A stretch of DNA of 21,269 bases, taken from Bacillota bacterium. GTDB lineage: Bacteria > Bacillota > Clostridia > Peptostreptococcales > Anaerovoracaceae. The notes beneath the pieces are model-generated. The model was not told where the DNA came from, ran no database searches, and saw only the letters and a list, made by a program, of their open reading frames with translations. Location of the stretch: NCBI GenBank assembly GCA_022706625.1, contig JAKJCD010000003.1, positions 5,987 through 27,255 of the forward strand, given 5' to 3'. A program made the position numbers and the translations under genes. Positions 16,734-21,269 of the stretch are shown in pieces. Position 1 is the stretch's first letter; every line of letters starts with the position of its first letter.

Positions 16734-16758
16734 GATGCATATCCGGTTCATCCCGGTT
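16734..16758 (+). promoter_or_regulatory. Candidate activator site upstream of the kdd promoter
   Basis: GATGC-N5-CGGTTC at 16734-16749 is repeated with the same spacing upstream of kal (18881-18896). A second CCGGTT follows ten bases after the first, one helical turn away. An imperfect dyad, TACGCAT-G-ATGCATA (16727-16741), overlaps the left half. It is roughly 95 bases upstream of the -24 box, a normal distance for an enhancer-binding protein. It lies in the gap after the regulator stop. Binding is inferred. Confidence 0.5.
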
Positions 16759-16780
16759 AGGGGGGCGAATCAATACGGGT

Positions 16781-18856
16781 TCATATTTGATACTTGTTCT
16801 TTTTTCTGATTAATTGTGTCTGGCTGATGCCTATGGCTTTGGCTGCTTTTCTGGAAGAGCCGTATTTTTCGTATGCGTTTTTGATAATATTTTTCTCAAA
16901 GTTCGATACCATGACCTCCAGTGAAAGTCCCTTACCCTCTTCAGCAGACTCTGCCTCGTTCTGTTGGCTCATACTTTCAAAAAAATCAAGGTGCAGTTCT
17001 TTCATCACATCGTAAGCCGTGATGCTCTCTCCCTTAACCGAAATGAGCAATCTCTGGACCATGTTTTCAAGTTCTCTTATATTCCCCGGCCAGTCGAAGC
17101 CTTTCAGGTATTCGACGGCATCCTCGGTAATGCCCCGGGTGATGCCGAATTTATCCGAGTATTTTTTAATAAAATACAGTACCAAAGCGGGGATCTCCGA
17201 ACGTCTTTCCGACAGGGGCGGCACCCTTACCGGGAATACGTTGAGCCGGTAATAAAGATCCCTCCGAAACCGTTTGGCATCGATTGCATCTTCCAGGCTC
17301 CTGTTCGTAGCGGAAAGGATACGAACATTTGTCTTTACTGCCTTGGTGCCTCCCACTCTGTAAAATTCACCGTCCTGGATGACCCGGAGCAGTTTGGCCT
17401 GAACGTCAAGAGGAAGCTCACCCACCTCATCAAGAAAAATGGTCCCGTTGTCCGCCAGCTCGAAGTATCCCTTTTTGCCGGAAGGATTCGCTCCGGTAAA
17501 AGAACCCTTTTCATAGCCGAAAAGCTCAGATTCAATTAGATTCTTGGCAATGGAAGCGCAGTTGATTTTTACAAAGGGCTGCATTTTACGGCTGCTGTTT
17601 TTATGGATTATAGTTGCGATTTTTTCTTTACCCACGCCTGTATCGCCGGAAATAAGCACATTGCAATCGTATTTAGCTACGCTTAAAGTCTCGTCCAGAA
17701 CAACGGCCATGGCCCTGCTCTCACAGATAAAGTCCTCTACCAGGCTTTTTCTGTATTGAGGCATTTCAAGGCCTGCGCCGAGACGTCCCAACGGGTAGTC
17801 CGCATCATCCTCGACCTTTTGCTGTATCACGGTCACCCCTTGCAGTGAAGCGGAAAGCTCTTTAACAATACCGATATCAAACTCGTCATAAGTCTCCAGG
17901 TACCCTTCGGCGCAACGGATATTCAGCTGACGGGATATGGATTCGGTAATATATACGGCAATATTGTAATTGTTGATAAGATTGGCAAAGAACACCGTTC
18001 CCCCGTAGCGGGTTGCAAGGATGTTCACCGTTTCCGCTCCCGGGATGTTTGCACAGTTTATGCTCATGTCGTAAAGCCCTTCCGCATTGAGCCTTTGCAG
18101 ACATTCCATAGGTTTAAGGATGTTCACATAATGAATCTCGGTGAAAGTGGAATTGACCAGTTCATCGATCTGTTTTCCCTTGAACATGATATCGGATTTT
18201 TTGTCAAACAGGCAGATTATCTGAGCATCCGGCCCTGTTGCCTTTCTCACAGCAATGCCAAAGAGAAGATTGCTCAGAAGGTTGTTGCCCACCACAAGAA
18301 AATGAGTCTTGCCCTTTGCTTCCTGATTCACCGCATATAGAGTTCCTGATTCATCGTAGGCATAAAGCAGAAGATTGACAGGGACGCCCTCGGGTGGTTT
18401 GACCACCGGAAATTCGTTAAACAGTATGGCGTAGCCTTCCGCGTCTACCTGGGAATAAGCCATATCTATCTTTGTTATTCTGCTTATGTAAAGAGGTATA
18501 GCTGCGGCAGAGGCATTGCAGATGACTTCGTCTCCTACCTGCAGGCCCTTTTTATTCACGTATTCACTTCCGATCTCCTCCACCACGCCATAGACGACCC
18601 CTCCGGTATCTGTAACGGGGTTGTGCATTTTGCCCCGCCTTATGACAATGTCCATGATCCTGTCTTTGATTTTTTGGGGGTTGTTGTCGGCTTCAATGCA
18701 GATCTGTTTGAAACTGGTGTTTTCTATATGGAGTTTTTTCAGTGAAACACGCAGCTCATTAGGATGTACCTCCCTGTTGTTATCCACTTTCCAGGCCGAG
18801 GTGGACAGCACGTGTTTTGGTTCTAAAACTCTGTTGAGACCGAAACGGTTGAACAT
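16781..18856 (-). CDS. Sigma-54 enhancer-binding regulator with Kdd-like sensor domain
   Basis: This 691-residue protein is a probable activator of the lysine fermentation genes. Residues 1-340 align end to end with the neighbouring Kdd: LEPKHVL, MHNPVTDTGG, LQVGDEV and INCANIPGAETVNILATRYGGTVFF all have counterparts. The glycine loop is degraded: Kdd GGGGKSG becomes GNNLLSN (190-196), so catalysis is unlikely and ligand sensing is probable. After a linker comes a full AAA+ domain: Walker A GDTGVGKE (404-411), sigma-54 contact loop GSFTGA (451-456, a variant of GAFTGA), Walker B GTIFLDE (471-477), and arginine-finger region FRRDLYYRLN. The C-terminus (665-690) is a Fis-type helix-turn-helix. 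GGAGGTG precedes the ATG. Divergent from kal and upstream of kdd. Domain assignment is secure; ligand and targets are inferred. Confidence 0.93.
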   Translation of the reverse strand: MFNRFGLNRVLEPKHVLSTSAWKVDNNREVHPNELRVSLKKLHIENTSFKQICIEADNNPQKIKDRIMDIVIRRGKMHNPVTDTGGVVYGVVEEIGSEYVNKKGLQVGDEVICNASAAAIPLYISRITKIDMAYSQVDAEGYAILFNEFPVVKPPEGVPVNLLLYAYDESGTLYAVNQEAKGKTHFLVVGNNLLSNLLFGIAVRKATGPDAQIICLFDKKSDIMFKGKQIDELVNSTFTEIHYVNILKPMECLQRLNAEGLYDMSINCANIPGAETVNILATRYGGTVFFANLINNYNIAVYITESISRQLNIRCAEGYLETYDEFDIGIVKELSASLQGVTVIQQKVEDDADYPLGRLGAGLEMPQYRKSLVEDFICESRAMAVVLDETLSVAKYDCNVLISGDTGVGKEKIATIIHKNSSRKMQPFVKINCASIAKNLIESELFGYEKGSFTGANPSGKKGYFELADNGTIFLDEVGELPLDVQAKLLRVIQDGEFYRVGGTKAVKTNVRILSATNRSLEDAIDAKRFRRDLYYRLNVFPVRVPPLSERRSEIPALVLYFIKKYSDKFGITRGITEDAVEYLKGFDWPGNIRELENMVQRLLISVKGESITAYDVMKELHLDFFESMSQQNEAESAEEGKGLSLEVMVSNFEKNIIKNAYEKYGSSRKAAKAIGISQTQLIRKKNKYQI

Positions 18857-18880
18857 ATTTCACCTCCATGAAAACCATGT

Positions 18881-18896
18881 GATGCGGAATCGGTTC
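18881..18896 (+). promoter_or_regulatory. Candidate activator site upstream of kal
   Basis: GATGC-GGAAT-CGGTTC shares all eleven fixed bases and the five-base spacer with the site upstream of the kdd promoter. Its right part is embedded in the palindrome AATCG-GTT-CGATT. It is about 39 bases upstream of the -24 box, closer than usual for sigma-54 activators. A weaker third match lies at 18836-18854 inside the regulator's first codons. Confidence 0.5.
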
Positions 18897-18900
18897 GATT

Positions 18901-18914
18901 TTGTGTCAACACAA
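18901..18914. repeat. 14-bp palindrome between regulator and kal
   Basis: TTGTGT-CA-ACACAA has perfect six-base arms. It sits just downstream of the regulator's predicted -10 on the minus strand, at its start point, and just upstream of the kal -24 box. It could be an operator for the regulator itself or another protein. The same palindrome is not seen near the kdd promoter. Confidence 0.45.
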
Positions 18915-18942
18915 GCATAACCCATTGGTATGGAAATTGCAA
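18914..18942 (-). promoter_or_regulatory. SigA-type promoter of the regulator gene
   Basis: On the minus strand TTGCAA (18937-18942), 17 bases and TATGCT (18914-18919) form a moderate housekeeping promoter, about 50 bases before the regulator's ATG counted from the predicted start. It overlaps the kal sigma-54 promoter on the other strand: its -35 shares bases with the kal -12 element. Confidence 0.5.
18926..18941 (+). promoter_or_regulatory. Sigma-54 (-24/-12) promoter of kal
   Basis: TGGTATGGAAATTGCA has GG (18927-18928), ten bases, then GC (18939-18940) and an intact TTGCA -12 element; TGGTAT departs from TGGCAC at two positions. The start would be near 18952, about 96 bases before the kal ATG. 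Confidence 0.8.
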
Positions 18943-19047
18943 ATCTAAATATGATATAATTGACGGAGATAAATTCTTCGATCTTTCGATTAAAAACCGC
19001 TGCAATTGATGACCTTTAAGTCGGCAGCATTACAAGGAGGAAATAAT

Positions 19048-19437
19048 ATGGAAAAAATCACTTCTGCATTGAGACTGAGAATGTCCTATAAGGATGCGCA
19101 TTACGGCGGCAATCTGGTGGATGGCGCACACATGGTCCATCTGTTTGGCGACATTGCTACCGAGCTTCTTATAAAGTCAGACGGAGACGAAGGCCTTTTT
19201 CTGAAATACAACGAAGTTGAATTTCTTGCTCCCGTCTATGCCGGAGACTACATCGAAGCATATGGCGAGATTTACGAGGTAGGCAACACTTCCAGAAAGA
19301 TGCGTTTTAACGCATATAAAGTCATAACATCAAGGACTGATGTCAGCCCTTCTGCCGCCGACTTCCTGGACGAACCTGTCTTAGTCTGCAGGGCTGAAGG
19401 TATTTGCGTGACGCCTAAAGCATCCAAAAGAAAGTAA
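19048..19437 (+). CDS. kal: 3-aminobutyryl-CoA ammonia-lyase
   Basis: Kal removes ammonia from L-3-aminobutyryl-CoA to give crotonyl-CoA, the step that links the lysine-specific reactions to butyryl-CoA formation. It is a small hotdog-fold protein. The 129-residue chain has the family's MSYKDAHYGGNLVDGAHMVHLFGDIATELLIKSDGDEG and VEFLAPVYAGDYIEAYGEI stretches, which are strongly characteristic. AAGGAGG lies seven bases before the ATG at 19048; an upstream in-frame ATG at 19006 has no ribosome site. It is transcribed alone, away from the rest of the pathway, from the sigma-54 promoter at 18926-18941, and ends at the hairpin at 19456. A generic thioesterase reading is unlikely given the residue match and context. 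Confidence 0.93.
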   Translation: MEKITSALRLRMSYKDAHYGGNLVDGAHMVHLFGDIATELLIKSDGDEGLFLKYNEVEFLAPVYAGDYIEAYGEIYEVGNTSRKMRFNAYKVITSRTDVSPSAADFLDEPVLVCRAEGICVTPKASKRK

Positions 19438-19455
19438 AGGATGGCACTTGAATTC

Positions 19456-19484
19456 GGAGCCGCAGCAATAGCGACTGCGGCTCC
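19456..19484. terminator. Hairpin between convergent kal and pseudouridine synthase genes
   Basis: GGAGCCGCAG and CTGCGGCTCC form a perfect ten-base stem with a nine-base loop, just after the kal stop and four bases from the end of the opposite gene. Neither side has a U tract, so it is a strong hairpin but an atypical intrinsic terminator; it may serve both genes. Confidence 0.65.
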
Positions 19485-19488
19485 GTCA

Positions 19489-20193
19489 TCAACTATGTTT
19501 AAGGTATTCGATCTCCTGGTCGGTAAGCTTCCTGTAATGACCCTCTTTCAAATGCCCCAGATGCAGCCGGCCGACAGCTATTCTTTCAAGCTCTATAACC
19601 TTGTTGCCTACAGCGGAAAACATCTTCCGGATCTGCCGGTTCTTACCCTCATGTATCTTTATCTCAACAATGGCGGACCGTTCCATCTGTTTTATGACCG
19701 TTACCTCGGCAGGAGATGTTACAAATCCTCCGATATCAATGCCTTTACGCAGCCTCGCTATCCTCTGGTCCGACAGCGTTCCCGCAACCTTAGCCCGATA
19801 GGTCTTTTCCACCTGATGCTTGGGATGGGTCATATGATAAGCAAACTCGCCGTCGTTTGTTAAAAGCAGCAAGCCGGAAGTGTTGTAATCAAGTCTGCCT
19901 ACCGGGAACAATCTTGCATCAAAGTCACTCACTAAATCCATTACCGTAGGTCTTTCCCTGTCGTCATCGGCACTGGTGATGTAGCCTTTCGGTTTGTTCA
20001 ACATTATATAAATCATTTTCTTAACGGGTTCTATAATGCTGCCGTTTACTTCGACTAAATCACCTGCGGCCACATCGTAGCCTGGCTCGGCTAAAACCTG
20101 ACCATTAATTTTAACTTTACCTGCTTTTATCAGTTCATCCGCCTTTCTGCGTGAAGCTATCCCAGCAGATGCGATGTATTTGTTCAGTCTCAT
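19489..20193 (-). CDS. rRNA pseudouridine synthase, RsuA/RluB/RluF family
   Basis: This enzyme isomerises a uridine in ribosomal RNA to pseudouridine. The first ~60 residues form an S4 RNA-binding domain (RLNKYIASAGIASRRKADELIKAGKVKING). The catalytic domain follows, with the active-site aspartate in PVGRLDYNTSGLLLLTNDGE and conserved HPKHQVEKTYRAKV and EGKNRQIRKMF motifs. I start it at the ATG at 20193, which has GGAG five bases upstream and gives the usual family N-terminus; an in-frame ATG at 20229 has no proper ribosome site. The protein is 234 residues. Which rRNA position it modifies cannot be told from the sequence. It is unrelated in function to its lysine neighbours. Confidence 0.93.
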   Translation of the reverse strand: MRLNKYIASAGIASRRKADELIKAGKVKINGQVLAEPGYDVAAGDLVEVNGSIIEPVKKMIYIMLNKPKGYITSADDDRERPTVMDLVSDFDARLFPVGRLDYNTSGLLLLTNDGEFAYHMTHPKHQVEKTYRAKVAGTLSDQRIARLRKGIDIGGFVTSPAEVTVIKQMERSAIVEIKIHEGKNRQIRKMFSAVGNKVIELERIAVGRLHLGHLKEGHYRKLTDQEIEYLKHS

Positions 20194-20252
20194 TTTTTCT
20201 CCAAAAACCGCTGCTTCAATCCTCTTCATAGCCTATTGATAGACCCTTGATG

Positions 20253-20280
20253 ATTATACACTCGTATTGTCTATTAACAA
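20253..20280 (-). promoter_or_regulatory. Promoter of the pseudouridine synthase gene
   Basis: On the minus strand TTGTTA (20275-20280), a 16-base spacer and a perfect TATAAT (20253-20258) predict a start near 20246, about 50 bases before the chosen ATG. This also argues against the longer start at 20229, which would leave a leader of only about 17 bases. Confidence 0.6.
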
Positions 20281-20321
20281 TTAACACTTTGTCCTGCGCT
20301 TGGCTTGTATAACATAGGATA

Positions 20322-21269
20322 TCACAGTATTTTTTCTTTGTATATATTCGTCAGACCGTATTTTTTGATCCGGTTTCTTACTGTTTCTTTATCTGTCGTA
20401 TATAGTCCTTTTTCTTTCATGCGTTCAAAATACACGGATCCTGCAAGAGTATATCTGGTCATCAGCCCGTCCTTTGTCTGCACCATCCGGTTGGCATACG
20501 AAATCAAATCTCCGATGGCGATTTGGTTTGGCAGGATCAAAGGCCGCAGCCCTTTTAAATACCTTGCGCAATTATAGCCTGCCAATGTACCGGTGGAAAT
20601 AGCCTCTGTGTGCCCGATAAATAATCCCGATTTTTCACCGCCGCAAAACAGATTGCTGATCCCTGCAACCTTCATATCATCATCCCGCTCGGCAACCGAA
20701 AGATACCGGATCGAGTTTCCCTTACCTCCGGCATAGGGGTCAGCATAGCGGGCATATTCAAAGCCTGGAATTTGTCTGAGTTTATCCAAAGGCACAAAAG
20801 GAGTCATAATCTTAGCATATCCTGTGTCGAGCAGTATGATATTTTCTGCGAATTCCTTCAATGCATATTGCTGACATACCTTTAAATCCAGCTTCTCCTT
20901 GACAACATCATCTTTCGGAACAGGGATGATTACCACTCCTTTATCATTGAGCTCCTGCTGGATTTCCTCGGAAAGCGAACCTTTTTCCAGCTTGCCGGAG
21001 CCGCTGAAAGCACCGAACGCTCCATCCTTTCTCTGTCCCATTATATCAATCCTGCCTGCTTTCTGAGTAATGCTGACTCGAGGGCCGAAAGCGGGACATC
21101 TCAATATACACATGCAGCAGCCGTTGCCGTAGGTAAGGCAGTTGCCCATGGGTCCTGTGGATCCTGTGGTTTCAATGAAGGCGTCTCCTTCGATCACTGT
21201 ATCATCTGCCAGGATAATGCTTTTAATTAATTGCCGATTTTCTGTCTCAACATTTACGGCTCGTGCGAC
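20322..21269 (-). CDS. GidA/TrmFO-like FAD-dependent protein, C-terminal part (runs off right edge)
   Basis: The reading frame is open from the right edge, so only the last ~315 residues are visible and the N-terminal FAD-binding loop lies outside. The segment VAGISNLFCGGEKSGLFIGHTEAISTGTLAGYN resembles the FAD-pyrophosphate region of TrmFO/GidA proteins, and the ETTGSTGPMGNC stretch fits a glycine-rich flavin site. A cluster of cysteines, in CLTYGNGCCMCILRC, is not part of ordinary TrmFO and suggests a metal or Fe-S centre or redox disulfide. The C-terminus is basic (KETVRNRIKKYGLTN). It is probably a flavin oxidoreductase of unknown substrate; I do not claim the tRNA methyltransferase role. 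A GTG at 21197 is internal, not the start. No terminator was recognised between its end and the next gene. Confidence 0.7.
   Translation of the reverse strand, partial: VARAVNVETENRQLIKSIILADDTVIEGDAFIETTGSTGPMGNCLTYGNGCCMCILRCPAFGPRVSITQKAGRIDIMGQRKDGAFGAFSGSGKLEKGSLSEEIQQELNDKGVVIIPVPKDDVVKEKLDLKVCQQYALKEFAENIILLDTGYAKIMTPFVPLDKLRQIPGFEYARYADPYAGGKGNSIRYLSVAERDDDMKVAGISNLFCGGEKSGLFIGHTEAISTGTLAGYNCARYLKGLRPLILPNQIAIGDLISYANRMVQTKDGLMTRYTLAGSVYFERMKEKGLYTTDKETVRNRIKKYGLTNIYKEKIL

Noticed and set aside
18901..18914. Palindrome as a Rex (NADH-sensing) operator
   Set aside because: The TTGTG/CACAA ends are suggestive, but the known Rex site is 18 bases with a longer centre; this one is 14 bases.
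18955..18960. Perfect TATAAT upstream of kal as a housekeeping -10
   Set aside because: No acceptable -35 at 16-18 bases and no extended -10; the GG-N10-GC element next to it is a better explanation.
1..21269. Mobile elements, CRISPR repeats, tRNA or rRNA genes
   Set aside because: No transposase-like protein, no regularly spaced direct repeats and no cloverleaf or rRNA-like stretch was seen on either strand.

Overview
The window looks like a chromosomal segment of an anaerobic, amino-acid-fermenting Firmicute of the Clostridia. The reasons are two T-box leaders, strong AGGAGG-type ribosome sites, the acetylase (DapH) branch of diaminopimelate synthesis, and a nearly complete lysine fermentation cluster (adenosylcobalamin- and SAM-dependent aminomutases, CoA transferase) with sigma-54 control. 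I saw no phage, insertion sequence, CRISPR or structural RNA gene. Species cannot be named from the sequence alone.

Left block (1-4480, minus strand): a lysine/diaminopimelate biosynthesis operon, read right to left: lysine-type T-box leader, dapA, dapB, dapH, lysA, dapF (dapF runs off the left edge). Divergent from it at 4594 is an M20 amidohydrolase gene that fits the N-acetyl-diaminopimelate deacetylase step of the same pathway; it has its own extended -10 promoter. Convergent with that gene is a sodium:solute symporter behind a second T-box, whose specifier reads TAC (tyrosine).

Central block (7684-18856, minus strand): the lysine fermentation operon kdd-kamA-kamB-kamC-kamD-kamE-atoD-atoA. 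Upstream of it, and separated by a terminator hairpin, lies a sigma-54 enhancer-binding regulator. Its N-terminal ~340 residues are a degenerate copy of Kdd, the dehydrogenase encoded next door. kal (3-aminobutyryl-CoA ammonia-lyase) diverges from the regulator on the plus strand. The kdd operon and kal each have a well-formed -24/-12 (GG-N10-GC) promoter, and an identically spaced GATGC-N5-CGGTTC element lies upstream of each. The simplest model is that the regulator senses a lysine-pathway intermediate through its retired-enzyme domain and switches on both transcripts. The cleavage enzyme Kce, needed between Kdd and Kal, is not encoded here.

Right block (19441-21269, minus strand): an RsuA/RluB-type 23S/16S rRNA pseudouridine synthase and the C-terminal part of a GidA/TrmFO-like FAD protein with a cysteine cluster. 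Neither has an obvious link to lysine metabolism.

Together the window places synthesis of lysine, controlled by charged tRNA, directly beside lysine catabolism, controlled by sigma-54 and probably by a catabolic intermediate.
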